Origin: an uncultured Veillonella sp.
GTDB lineage: Bacteria; Bacillota; Negativicutes; Veillonellales; Veillonellaceae
DNA length: 45,801 bases
Assembly: GCA_900552715.1 (NCBI GenBank)
Contig: USAV01000003.1
Span: forward strand, 1 to 45,801
Direction of reading: 5' to 3'
Positions 24,861-34,385 of the stretch are shown here, in pieces (the first letter of the stretch is position 1; each line of letters opens with the position of its first letter). The notes under the pieces were generated by a model that worked only from the letters and a program-made list of their open reading frames with translations, was not told the origin of the DNA and searched no databases. The position numbers were made by a program, and so were the translations under genes.

Positions 24861-26572
24861 CCACTAAATTATATGCACCTACATTGCGTGAAGTTCCATC
24901 TGACGCTGATGTAGTTAGCCAACAGCTTATGCTTCGCGCTGGTTTTATGCGCAAAACTGCAAATGGTTTATATAGCTTTTTACCATTAGGTTGGAGAAGT
25001 ATCAAAAAAATCGAAGCTATTGTACGTGAAGAAATGGATCGTGCTAGTGCTCAAGAAATCATGATGCCTATCTTACAACCTGCTGAAATTTGGAAAGAAT
25101 CTGGCCGTTGGAATGCATATGGCGCTGAAATGATGCGTATTAATGATCGTCATGATAATGAATTCTGTTTAGGACCAACTCATGAAGAGATGATTACTAC
25201 ACTTGTTAAAAATGAGATCAATTCATATCGTCAATTACCAGTAAATTTATATCAAATTCAAAGTAAATTCCGTGATGAACGTCGTCCGCGTTATGGTTTA
25301 ATGCGCAGTCGCGAATTCATTATGAAAGATGCATACTCTTTTGATGTGGATGAAGCTGGTTTATATGAATCTTATAAATCTATGTATGATGCATATACAC
25401 GAATTTTCACGCGTTGTGGTCTTACATTCCGTCCTGTAGAAGCTGACAGCGGTGCTATCGGTGGTAGTGGCACACATGAGTTTATGGCAATCGCAGAAGC
25501 TGGTGAAGCTGATATTGTGTATTGCACAAAATGTGACTATGCTGCCAATATTGAAATTGGTAAACCTGGTATTATGAAACAGGAAGAAGAAGCACTTCAA
25601 GAGTTATCTGTTGTGGACACTCCAAATGCAAGTACTATTGAAGCTGTTGCAGAAATGCTTAATTTACCATTACATAAAACGATTAAAGCTGTAGTATTTT
25701 CTATTGATGGTAAAGTTGTGTTAGCTATTGTTCGCGGTGACCATGAAGTAAATGAAGTAGCAGTGCAACATGCTGTACTTGGTTCCGTAGAGCCTGAAAT
25801 GGCTACACCAGAAGAATTGGAAAAAGTAGCTTTAACAGCTGGCTTTATAAGTCCAGTTGGGTTAAAACAAACAGAAGAGTTTGCCATAGTAGTAGATGAA
25901 TCTGTTATGGAAACGTACAATGTTTGTGGTGGTGCCAATAAGAAAGATGCACACTATATTAACATCAATCCAAAACGTGACTTTAATGTAGAAGATATTA
26001 TTGTCGCACCGATTCGTTTGATTACAGCTGACGATGTTTGCCCAACTTGCGGTGGTGCTCTAGAACATGCTAAAGGTATTGAAGTAGGCCAAGTATTTAA
26101 ATTGGGTACAAAATACTCAGAGGCATTACAAGCTACATTCTTAGATCAAAATGGTCGTCCTAATCCAATGATTATGGGTTGTTATGGTATTGGTGTATCT
26201 CGTACATTAGCTGCTGCTATTGAGCAGTATCACGATGAAAATGGTATTATTTGGCCGCGTTCTATTGCTCCATTTGAAGCCGTTATCGTTCCTATTAATG
26301 CAAAAGACGAAGCTTTGATGTCTACAAGTCAAACAATTTATACTGCATTACAAGATGCAGGTGTAGATGTGTTACTTGATGATCGTAAGGATCGAGCTGG
26401 TGTAAAATTCAAAGATGCTGATTTAATTGGCTATCCACTTCGTATTACAGTAAGTAAAAATACACTTGAAAATAATGAAGTAGAAATTCAAATCCGTAAG
26501 TCTGGTGAAGCGATTACATGTGCAATCGATTCTGTAGCGACTAAGGTTACTGAATTACTTCAAGATTTATAA
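24854..26572 (+). CDS. proS: Prolyl-tRNA synthetase
   Basis: A 572-residue class II synthetase of the bacterial type. Class II motifs: FRDERRPRYGLMRSREFIMKDAYSF (motif 2) and the ATP-binding GCYGIGVSRTLAAAIEQ (motif 3). Between them is the INS editing domain (about 225-390, for example NLPLHKTIKAVVF and CGGANKKDAHYININPKRD) that removes mischarged alanine. A C-terminal anticodon-binding domain follows (DDRKDRAGVKFKDADLIGYP). It ends the pyrH-proS operon. Confidence 0.97.
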   Translation: MLATKLYAPTLREVPSDADVVSQQLMLRAGFMRKTANGLYSFLPLGWRSIKKIEAIVREEMDRASAQEIMMPILQPAEIWKESGRWNAYGAEMMRINDRHDNEFCLGPTHEEMITTLVKNEINSYRQLPVNLYQIQSKFRDERRPRYGLMRSREFIMKDAYSFDVDEAGLYESYKSMYDAYTRIFTRCGLTFRPVEADSGAIGGSGTHEFMAIAEAGEADIVYCTKCDYAANIEIGKPGIMKQEEEALQELSVVDTPNASTIEAVAEMLNLPLHKTIKAVVFSIDGKVVLAIVRGDHEVNEVAVQHAVLGSVEPEMATPEELEKVALTAGFISPVGLKQTEEFAIVVDESVMETYNVCGGANKKDAHYININPKRDFNVEDIIVAPIRLITADDVCPTCGGALEHAKGIEVGQVFKLGTKYSEALQATFLDQNGRPNPMIMGCYGIGVSRTLAAAIEQYHDENGIIWPRSIAPFEAVIVPINAKDEALMSTSQTIYTALQDAGVDVLLDDRKDRAGVKFKDADLIGYPLRITVSKNTLENNEVEIQIRKSGEAITCAIDSVATKVTELLQDL

Positions 26573-26574
26573 TT

Positions 26575-26616
26575 AAATTGCGATTCTAGTGAATACTCAT
26601 TAGGGTCGCAATTTTT
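26575..26616 (+). terminator. Intrinsic terminator after proS
   Basis: AAATTGCGA (26575-26583) pairs with TCGCAATTT (26606-26614), with an additional inner CTA/TAG pairing and a 5-base T run to 26616. It closes the pyrH-proS operon and is followed by a promoter. Confidence 0.82.
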
Positions 26617-26626
26617 CTATCTCATC

Positions 26627-26655
26627 TTGAATAAATTAGCTAAATCAGTCATAAT
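26627..26655 (+). promoter_or_regulatory. Promoter of the PHP-miaB-mutSL operon
   Basis: TTGAAT (26627-26632) and CATAAT (26650-26655) with exact 17-bp spacing, between the proS terminator and the PHP gene. A start near 26662 would give a leader of about 28 bases containing the GGGAGG Shine-Dalgarno. Confidence 0.75.
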
Positions 26656-26689
26656 TAAAAGATAGGATAATTGTAATGGGAGGTGCTCT

Positions 26690-27517
26690 ATGCTTGTTGA
26701 TTTTCACATGCATTCTATCTATTCTGATGGTGTTAAAAGTCCAGAAGAATTATTACGTCATGCTTTAGAATGTAAACTATCTATGATGGCGTTAACTGAT
26801 CATGACGAAATTGATGGCATAAAAGCATTGCGTGCCGCTCAAAAGCAATTAGATCCGGAGAAAACTATTAAAATTATTAATGGTTGTGAATTTAGTGCTG
26901 ACTATAAAGATAAATCTATTCATATTCTTGGATATCGTTTTGATGAAACAAATCAAGAATTAAAAGACTTTATTCAATATTTTAAAGCAAAACGAGAAGA
27001 ACGGATTGATGAGATTATCAAACGTTGTAATAATGCTGGATATGTTATATCGAAAGATGACCTACTTAAAAAATTCCCTAAGACGCAAGCTTATGGGCGT
27101 CCACATATTGGACAGTTATTAATTGATGGTGGTTATGCTAAGGATATTAATGAGGTATTCAAAGGTATTCTTCGAAAAGATAGTCCATGCTATGTACCTA
27201 AGGTAAAGGTTGAGGTTCCGCATATTATTGATATTATTCACAAAGCTGGCGGCCTTGCCGTTATGGCCCATCCTAAACTAGTAACTAGTGATGAATATGT
27301 AGTAGAAATGTTAGCCTATGATTTTGATGGTATGGAGGTTTACCATACTAAACATAACGATGATGATGTGAAACGATATAAAGCATTAGCTAAAAAACAT
27401 AACTTGTTTATTACAGGTGGTTCTGATTATCATGGTATTCCAGGAAAAGCACCAGATCAATTTGGTGATTACTTGGTATCCGCTGAGAATGTATCAGAAT
27501 TTATTAGTTTGTTATAA
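26690..27517 (+). CDS. PHP-domain phosphoesterase (TrpH/RNase AM type)
   Basis: A 275-residue metal-dependent phosphoesterase. The N-terminal PHP signature is VDFHMHSIYSDG (His6, His8, Asp13), followed by ALTDHDEIDG, NGCEFSAD, AVMAHPKL near residue 188 and the final metal-ligand block ITGGSDYHG near 244. The E. coli homologue YciV/RNase AM acts as a 5'-3' exoribonuclease and on nucleoside 3',5'-bisphosphates; the substrate here is inferred from that family. GGGAGG is 6 bases before the ATG. It is the first gene of an RNA/DNA-maintenance operon. Confidence 0.88.
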   Translation: MLVDFHMHSIYSDGVKSPEELLRHALECKLSMMALTDHDEIDGIKALRAAQKQLDPEKTIKIINGCEFSADYKDKSIHILGYRFDETNQELKDFIQYFKAKREERIDEIIKRCNNAGYVISKDDLLKKFPKTQAYGRPHIGQLLIDGGYAKDINEVFKGILRKDSPCYVPKVKVEVPHIIDIIHKAGGLAVMAHPKLVTSDEYVVEMLAYDFDGMEVYHTKHNDDDVKRYKALAKKHNLFITGGSDYHGIPGKAPDQFGDYLVSAENVSEFISLL

Positions 27518-27532
27518 ATAATGAGGTTGACT

Positions 27533-28408
27533 ATGGAAGTCGTTGCATTTGTAGGTAGTAGTGGCACTGGTAAAAGCCATCGTGCGCTCGTAGTTGCTCA
27601 TGAAAATAATATTGAATGTATCATTGATGATGGCATTTTAATTCATGATAATAAGATTGTAGCTGGTTTTTCTGCAAAGAAGGAATCTAGCCGATTAAAA
27701 GCTGTTCGTCGCGCTATTTTCCAAGATGAAGTACAAGTAAAATCAGTGCGTGAACAATTAGATAAAATCAATCCTAATAAGCTTATGATTATTGGTACAT
27801 CCGATAATATGGTTAAGAAAATTACGAAAGCATTAGGATTGCAAGATCCAGATCGATACATTCGCATTGAAGATGTAGCTACACCTAAAGAAATTGAAAA
27901 AGCACAACATGCTCGTCTTAAAGAAGGTAAACATATTATTCCAGTCCCAACAATGGAATTGAAACCTCATTTTAGAGGGTATTTGATTGATCCAATTAAA
28001 ACCATGTGGCGTCGACGTACTTTGAAAAAACAAGATCAAGATACATTGGGGCAAATTGGATCAGAAGGTTTTGAACGTTCTGTAGTTCGTCCTGCTTTCA
28101 GTTATTATGGACGTCTTACCTTCGATGATGATGTCATTATCAAATTGATTCGCAATGGCTTAAAAAAAGTTGTTGGTGTTGATGAATCAAGTGTTATTTC
28201 TTTCAAAAAGAGTGACAAAGGCCAAAATGGTTTAGTTGTTGATATGGCTGTAGTAATTGAACATGGTTATCCTGTCAAAGCATTGATGCAACAGGTACAA
28301 AAGTCCGTTCGAAATGAAATTGAGTATATTACAGGCATGTCTATTGAACGTATGTCTATAAAAGTTAAGAATATTATAGAAACAAAACGTAAGATTGTTA
28401 AAGTATAG
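27533..28408 (+). CDS. P-loop NTPase fused to an Asp23/Gls24-like domain
   Basis: A 291-residue protein of unknown role. A Walker A loop GSSGTGKSHRA sits at about residues 8-18 in an N-terminal nucleotide-binding half. Near residue 90 is MIIGTSDNMVKKITKALGL. A basic linker (MWRRRTLKK) precedes a C-terminal domain (about 195-285) whose end, GLVVDMAVVIEHGYPVKALM and then IEYITGMSIERMSIKVKNI, matches the Asp23/Gls24 family of envelope-stress proteins. The start at ATG 27533 has GAGG upstream; ATG 27521 lacks a Shine-Dalgarno. It lies 15 bases after the PHP gene and 8 before miaB. The domain call is by eye. Confidence 0.82.
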   Translation: MEVVAFVGSSGTGKSHRALVVAHENNIECIIDDGILIHDNKIVAGFSAKKESSRLKAVRRAIFQDEVQVKSVREQLDKINPNKLMIIGTSDNMVKKITKALGLQDPDRYIRIEDVATPKEIEKAQHARLKEGKHIIPVPTMELKPHFRGYLIDPIKTMWRRRTLKKQDQDTLGQIGSEGFERSVVRPAFSYYGRLTFDDDVIIKLIRNGLKKVVGVDESSVISFKKSDKGQNGLVVDMAVVIEHGYPVKALMQQVQKSVRNEIEYITGMSIERMSIKVKNIIETKRKIVKV

Positions 28409-28416
28409 GAGTTAGA

Positions 28417-29733
28417 ATGAAGTCTTATTATATTTACACCTATGGTTGTCAAATGAATACTGCCGATTCTGAGCGCTTATCGCATCAGTTAGAATCTGTA
28501 GGCTATACGCCAACAGAGGACGTAGAAACTGCAGATTTAATTTTATTAAATACTTGTGCAGTGCGTGAGAATGCAGAAACTAAAGTCTATGGCCGCATAG
28601 GTGAGCTAATGAGACTAAAGCGTAAAAACAAAAACTTGATCCTTGCTGTTACAGGTTGTATGGCGCAGAAGAATCAAGCGGAAATGTTTAAACGGGCTCC
28701 ACATATTGATATTGTATTAGGTACTCATAATATTCAACATATTAATGAAATGATTGAAGAAGTACAACGGGGACATACACATCAAATTAGTGTAGATATG
28801 GATAATACTGTACTTCCTGAATTAGAAGCTAAGCCAAATGGTACATTCTATGCTTGGGTACCAATTATGAATGGTTGCAATAAGTTCTGTACCTATTGTA
28901 TTGTTCCTCATGTTCGTGGTAGAGAGATAAGTCGTCCTGTAGAAGCCATTGTAAAAGAGGTTACTGAACTAGGTGCAAAAGGGTTTAAAGAAATCACGTT
29001 GTTAGGGCAAAATGTAAACTCTTACGGTTTAGATTTCAAAGATGGTACTGACTTTGGTACATTAGTTGATGCTCTCGATGGCATTCCAGGAATTGAACGT
29101 ATTCGCTATATGACAAGTCATCCACAAGATATGACTAAATCTATGATAGATGCACTCGGTCGATCTTCTAATATCGTTACACATCTACATTTACCAATTC
29201 AATCGGGATCTGACCGTATTTTGAAGAAAATGAACCGACATTATACGGTGGAGCACTATAAAGAACTACTTTCTTACTGTCGTGAGAAAATTAAAGATAT
29301 AGTTGTCACTACAGATATTATTGTCGGTTTTCCAGGGGAAACAGAGGAAGATTTCCAAGCTACTTTACAACTTTTAAAAGATGTACGTTATGATATGGCA
29401 TATACGTTTATCTATTCAAAACGCTCTGGAACGCCAGCTGCAACTATGGATGATCAAATTCCAGAAGAGGTTAAACGCGTACGTCTACAAACGTTGATGG
29501 ATGTACAAAATGAAATCTCTTATGAATTAAATAAACCTATGGAAGGGCAAGTGTTTGATATTATTGTAGAGGGGCCAAGTCCTCGTGATGAAGAAATGTG
29601 GTTTGGTCGTACATCGGGCAATAAAATGGTTTTATTCCCGAAAGATGACTCTTTATCAATTGGCGAAACTGTACCTGCTTATATTGATAAAGCACAAACT
29701 TGGGTTTGCTACGGTACAATACAAAAGGGGTAA
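28417..29733 (+). CDS. miaB: tRNA ms2i6A37 methylthiotransferase MiaB
   Basis: A 438-residue radical-SAM enzyme with two 4Fe-4S clusters that adds a methylthio group to i6A37 of tRNAs, acting after MiaA. The N-terminal UPF0004 domain cysteines are in TYGCQMN, NTCAVRE and TGCMAQ. The radical-SAM motif is CNKFCTYCIVP near residues 154-161, followed by SRPVEAIVKEV and LLGQNVNSYG, and a C-terminal TRAM domain. Length is normal. The gene shares its operon with miaA. GGAG precedes the ATG. Confidence 0.96.
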   Translation: MKSYYIYTYGCQMNTADSERLSHQLESVGYTPTEDVETADLILLNTCAVRENAETKVYGRIGELMRLKRKNKNLILAVTGCMAQKNQAEMFKRAPHIDIVLGTHNIQHINEMIEEVQRGHTHQISVDMDNTVLPELEAKPNGTFYAWVPIMNGCNKFCTYCIVPHVRGREISRPVEAIVKEVTELGAKGFKEITLLGQNVNSYGLDFKDGTDFGTLVDALDGIPGIERIRYMTSHPQDMTKSMIDALGRSSNIVTHLHLPIQSGSDRILKKMNRHYTVEHYKELLSYCREKIKDIVVTTDIIVGFPGETEEDFQATLQLLKDVRYDMAYTFIYSKRSGTPAATMDDQIPEEVKRVRLQTLMDVQNEISYELNKPMEGQVFDIIVEGPSPRDEEMWFGRTSGNKMVLFPKDDSLSIGETVPAYIDKAQTWVCYGTIQKG

Positions 29734-29735
29734 GT

Positions 29736-32369
29736 ATGGCAAAAAAGCAAACACCTATGATGGAGCAGTATTTAGATATTAAATCTAGATATTCTGAAGA
29801 ATTACTGTTCTTTCGTTTAGGTGACTTTTATGAATTATTTAATGATGATGCATTAATTGCATCTCGTGAACTGAATATAACCTTAACCGGTCGCCCAACA
29901 GGAGATGAGGAACGCACACCAATGTGTGGCGTTCCTTTTCATGCTGCTGAAAGCTATATAGAAACATTAGTAAAAAAAGGCTATAAGGTTGCTATATGTG
30001 AACAATTAGAAGACCCTAAAGCAGTTAAGGGCATCGTTAAGCGTGACGTTATTAAGGTCATTACACCAGGGACTGTAATGACTGAAAATGGTAATGATGC
30101 ACGATCAAATAACTTTTTATCATTGTTTTATATGGTAAAAGATGCATGGATACTTGTATTTTCTGATGTATCTACAGGGGAAGTTATTTGGCATCGCATT
30201 ACTGATTGTGAAAAACGAAGCGATATATATGATGCTCTCAGCATGTATCGTCCAAGTGAAATCATATTGCCTGAAGGCACTGTATTACCGCAAGATATAA
30301 AGGACTTTATGGATAATCAATTTAGTAATGTTGTATTATCACCATTTAGTACTTATCATACTCAACGTGAGGTAGCAGAAAAGGCTGTTATTCACTTTGG
30401 TGATCTAGGTCTCATGGAAGAGGATGTATGGGAAGCTTTGGGTTATATGCTCTTATATTTAGAGGATATCATTAAGTCTGAAATTTCTCACATTAACTAT
30501 GTTCATCAATTGAGTGTAGGTAATCGTTTGATTTTAGATACATCGTCTTTGCGCCATTTAGAGATTACTCATAACTTACGAGATGGTGGTCAAAAGGGTA
30601 CACTACTCGATGTGCTTGATCGTACGTTGACTCCAATGGGGGCTCGTCTTTTAAAACAATGGCTTGAAAGTCCATTAACTGATGTAAATCAAATACAACG
30701 TAGACAAGCTGCTGTAGCAGAGCTAATTACACGTGGCGCAGAGCGGTCTCATATTCGTAGCTTACTAGATTGTATTTATGATTTTGAACGCATTGTAGGT
30801 CGTGTAGAAACTGGTTCTGTATCACCGAGAGATTTAACAGCACTTCGTGAATCATTAGCTGTTTTACCTGATATTAAAAAACTCTTAAGTACATGTGCAA
30901 GTTTATCATTAACATCGATTAATGATCGCATTCAAGACCATAAAGATATATATGATCTATTATGTCGTGCCATTGCAGATCAACCAGCATTGACATTAAA
31001 AGAAGGCCGTGTCATTAAAGATGGTTTTAATCAAGATTTAGACGAACTACGTTCTTTAGCTACTAATAGCGAGCAGTGGCTAGCTAAGATGGAAGCCGAT
31101 ATTAAAGAGGCTACAGGTTTATCTAAAATAAAAACTGGCTATAATAAAGTGTTTGGTTATTATTTTGAAGTATCTCATAGCAAATCTGAACAAGTACCTG
31201 ATTACTTCATTCGTAAACAAACTTTAGCTAATGCAGAGCGTTATATTACGCCTGAGTTAAAGGAGTTTGAAATCAAAATTCTAAGCGCTAAAGACAAGAT
31301 AATTGCCTTAGAACATGAACTATATCAACAATTACGAAATGATATTAAACTCGTTATAAAAGATGTGCAAGAGACAGCTCGTGCCCTTGCTGAGCTTGAT
31401 GTATTAGGTTCCTTAGCACTTGTAGGCTATGAAGAGAACTATATTTGTCCTACCATTGTAATGAATGGTCAAATTAATATTCGAGATGGTCGTCATCCTG
31501 TAATTGAAAAATTCTTGAAGCGTGAAGTTTTTGTACCAAATGATATCGTTTTAAATCATGATGATGAGGAATTCTTGCTCATTACAGGTCCTAATATGGC
31601 CGGTAAATCAACATATATGCGTCAAGCTGCTATTTTGATGATTATGGCTCAAATAGGCTCCTTTATTCCTGCTCGTGAAGCATCTATTTCTCCAGTGGAT
31701 CGCATCTTTACCCGTGTAGGTGCTAGTGATGATATTTCTACTGGTCAAAGTACGTTCATGGTAGAAATGAAAGAGGTAGCCTATATTTTAGAGAATGCTA
31801 CACATAACAGCTTAATCATCTTAGATGAAATTGGTCGTGGCACTAGTACATTTGATGGTTTAAGTATCGCTCAAGCTGTAGTTGAGCATATTTGTAAGCA
31901 TATTCACGGCAAGACATTATTTGCTACCCATTACCATGAGCTAATTAGTTTAGAAGAAAGCTATAGTAAATTAAAGAATTACACTGTAGCTGTAAAAGAA
32001 AAAGGTAAGGATGTGGCCTTCTTGCGCCGTATTATTAGAGGTGGTGCAGACCGTAGCTATGGTATTCATGTAGCTAGATTGGCAGGCTTACCGAATTCTG
32101 TATTAAAACGAGCAGAAGTAATTTTGGAATCCTTGGAAGATCAAAGTCATGATGCTAGTGATTTAAATAATCGTGTGATTGGCGGTCAACCTACTAATGT
32201 GGTTAAACCAACCACTAAACAAGTGAGTGATTCTCCACTAGGTAACTTATTTACTCATTCAGTAGTTGATAGCTTACTGGAAGTGGATGTAATGAGCATG
32301 ACACCTATTGAAGCATTAAATAAATTATATGAACTACAAGAGGAGGCTCGTAAAGGAGGCGGGAAATAA
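29736..32369 (+). CDS. mutS: DNA mismatch repair protein MutS
   Basis: An 877-residue mismatch-recognition ATPase. The N-terminal mismatch-binding motif FFRLGDFYELF carries the Phe-x-Glu pair near residues 30-32. The clamp and lever domains follow, then the C-terminal ATPase with GPNMAGKSTYMRQ near 618, STFMVEMKEVAYIL, ILDEIGRGTSTFDG and ATHYHEL. The frame extends upstream, but ATG 29736 is chosen because AAAAGGGG is 5 bases before it and MiaB ends at 29733. It is joined to mutL by a TAATG overlap. Confidence 0.97.
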   Translation: MAKKQTPMMEQYLDIKSRYSEELLFFRLGDFYELFNDDALIASRELNITLTGRPTGDEERTPMCGVPFHAAESYIETLVKKGYKVAICEQLEDPKAVKGIVKRDVIKVITPGTVMTENGNDARSNNFLSLFYMVKDAWILVFSDVSTGEVIWHRITDCEKRSDIYDALSMYRPSEIILPEGTVLPQDIKDFMDNQFSNVVLSPFSTYHTQREVAEKAVIHFGDLGLMEEDVWEALGYMLLYLEDIIKSEISHINYVHQLSVGNRLILDTSSLRHLEITHNLRDGGQKGTLLDVLDRTLTPMGARLLKQWLESPLTDVNQIQRRQAAVAELITRGAERSHIRSLLDCIYDFERIVGRVETGSVSPRDLTALRESLAVLPDIKKLLSTCASLSLTSINDRIQDHKDIYDLLCRAIADQPALTLKEGRVIKDGFNQDLDELRSLATNSEQWLAKMEADIKEATGLSKIKTGYNKVFGYYFEVSHSKSEQVPDYFIRKQTLANAERYITPELKEFEIKILSAKDKIIALEHELYQQLRNDIKLVIKDVQETARALAELDVLGSLALVGYEENYICPTIVMNGQINIRDGRHPVIEKFLKREVFVPNDIVLNHDDEEFLLITGPNMAGKSTYMRQAAILMIMAQIGSFIPAREASISPVDRIFTRVGASDDISTGQSTFMVEMKEVAYILENATHNSLIILDEIGRGTSTFDGLSIAQAVVEHICKHIHGKTLFATHYHELISLEESYSKLKNYTVAVKEKGKDVAFLRRIIRGGADRSYGIHVARLAGLPNSVLKRAEVILESLEDQSHDASDLNNRVIGGQPTNVVKPTTKQVSDSPLGNLFTHSVVDSLLEVDVMSMTPIEALNKLYELQEEARKGGGK

Positions 32370-34384
32370 TGGCTACCATTCATGTATTGGATGAAACCAC
32401 AATCAATAAGATAGCTGCTGGTGAAGTCGTTGAGCGCCCTGCATCAGTCATTAAAGAGCTCATTGAAAACTCTATCGATGCTTCTGCTACTAATATAGAG
32501 GTAGAAATTGGAGATGGTGGTGTGGCGTATATGCGCATTACCGATAATGGCATTGGTATGACTGAAGAGGATGCGCGGTTAGCAATCCTACGACATGCAA
32601 CATCTAAAATTCAACATGTAGAGGATTTATTTGATATTGCATCCCTCGGCTTCCGTGGTGAAGCATTAGCTAGTATTGCCTCTGTATCTCATTTTTCCTT
32701 GACTACACGCAAAGCAGATTCTGATTTAGGGACTCGTATTACCGTAGACGGTGGTACTTTTACCGATTGTATTCCTTACGGTGCTGCACCTGGTACGACA
32801 ATTGAAATTAGAGATCTGTTCTATAATACGCCAGCTCGTCGTAAATTCTTGAAAACAGAACGTACAGAATCGTCTAAGATTCAAGATATTGTGGGGAAAT
32901 TAGCCCTTAGTAATCCACACATTTCCTTTAAGCTCATCATCGATGATCGAGTGGCTATCATTACGCCTGGAAATGGCAATATTGGTGATACTGTAGCTGC
33001 CCTATATGGCTATAAAACTAAGGATGATATATTTACTGTTGCTTATGAAAGTGACTCTATCTATATCGATGGTGTAGTAAGTAAACCTACACTTCTTAAA
33101 AGTACGAGAATTTGGCAGACTATTATCGTTAATAACCGGGTTATTTCTGATAAAACCATAATGAAGGCTATAGATAATGCATATCACGCATTATTGCCGA
33201 AAAATGGTCATCCTTTAGTGGTCCTAAATATTACTGTTCCTGCTGAGATGGTTGATATTAATGTCCATCCTCGCAAAAGTGAAGTAAAATTTTCTGACGA
33301 TAAGATTATATTTAAAGCAGTTTACCATGGTATTTTGAATGCCTTAAATAATCCCCTTCATGAGCGTTATGAACGAGAATCATCCTCTTATATAAATGGT
33401 ACAGTCACTAATGGAATTGACTTCAATAGTAACAATAGGGATAGTAATAGTAGTTCATCTTTCGCTGACAATAGTACGTATGATTCGTATCGAACACCTT
33501 CTGTGGTAGAAGATAAAATGCAGTCTGCTGAGCATATAGCAACAGCGGTAGATTATGATAAGGTTTTTGGTGGACGACGTACAAAAGGGTATGAAGTCAT
33601 GCGCAGTGAAACTGCGCAGTTTGTGGAGAATCTTAAAACTAAGGGCTACACACCACCTGCGCCAAAGACGACGTATGAACAGTCTTCCTTTACAGATGAA
33701 AGTTTTGATGCTGTCCCTACCGAATATACTAGTTATACGAAAGAGGATGTAGAAAGATTTAAGTCCTTAGCTCACGATATTCGGGAAGATAATACAGAAG
33801 AACGTACGATTCAAAATTCTGGATTCTTACCTATGGGACAAGTTGCTTCTTGTTATATTTTGGCTAAAAAGGGTGATGATCTCTATATTATAGATCAACA
33901 TGCGGCGCATGAACGTGTACGTTATGATAAGCTTTGTAAGTCCTCTGAAGCAATTCCTATGCAATCTATACTAGTACCTCAATATAGTGAGGCCACAGAT
34001 GATGAAATGAATTTAGTTGAGGAAGAACGAGAAATATTACTGGATCTTGGATTTGATGTCGAATTAGGTGGTCCTACAAAGATAAAACTTGTAGGCGCTC
34101 CTGTAGATTTAGTAGAATCTAAGGCGTTTGAAATTCTCCAATATGTATTTTCTTACTTACATGACCACCAACAACCTACAAAGGCTCAGTTGCGTCATGA
34201 AATGCTAGCCTATGCATCTTGTAGAGGGGCCATCAAGTCCGGTCATAATTTAAACATGTATCAAATGACTACCTTAATTGAGGATTTATTTAGTACTGAA
34301 AAGCCTTATGTATGTCCTCATGGTCGACCAACAATTATTAAGTTTACACCTGATGAATTAGGGAAATTATTCTTACGGTCCTAA
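32369..34384 (+). CDS. mutL: DNA mismatch repair protein MutL
   Basis: A 671-residue GHKL-ATPase that couples MutS to strand incision. N-terminal motifs: AAGEVVERPASVIKELIENSIDA, RITDNGIGM, GFRGEALASI and HPRKSEVKF. A Ser/Asn-rich linker (about 335-470) leads to the C-terminal dimerisation and endonuclease domain with DQHAAHE at 509-515, ASCRGAIKSG and CPHGRP. Those motifs mark the nicking MutL type found in bacteria without MutH. The last acidic position of the DQHA(x)2E(x)4E motif is Asp520, not Glu. The start codon overlaps the mutS stop by one base. Confidence 0.96.
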   Translation: MATIHVLDETTINKIAAGEVVERPASVIKELIENSIDASATNIEVEIGDGGVAYMRITDNGIGMTEEDARLAILRHATSKIQHVEDLFDIASLGFRGEALASIASVSHFSLTTRKADSDLGTRITVDGGTFTDCIPYGAAPGTTIEIRDLFYNTPARRKFLKTERTESSKIQDIVGKLALSNPHISFKLIIDDRVAIITPGNGNIGDTVAALYGYKTKDDIFTVAYESDSIYIDGVVSKPTLLKSTRIWQTIIVNNRVISDKTIMKAIDNAYHALLPKNGHPLVVLNITVPAEMVDINVHPRKSEVKFSDDKIIFKAVYHGILNALNNPLHERYERESSSYINGTVTNGIDFNSNNRDSNSSSSFADNSTYDSYRTPSVVEDKMQSAEHIATAVDYDKVFGGRRTKGYEVMRSETAQFVENLKTKGYTPPAPKTTYEQSSFTDESFDAVPTEYTSYTKEDVERFKSLAHDIREDNTEERTIQNSGFLPMGQVASCYILAKKGDDLYIIDQHAAHERVRYDKLCKSSEAIPMQSILVPQYSEATDDEMNLVEEEREILLDLGFDVELGGPTKIKLVGAPVDLVESKAFEILQYVFSYLHDHQQPTKAQLRHEMLAYASCRGAIKSGHNLNMYQMTTLIEDLFSTEKPYVCPHGRPTIIKFTPDELGKLFLRS

Positions 34385-34385
34385 T

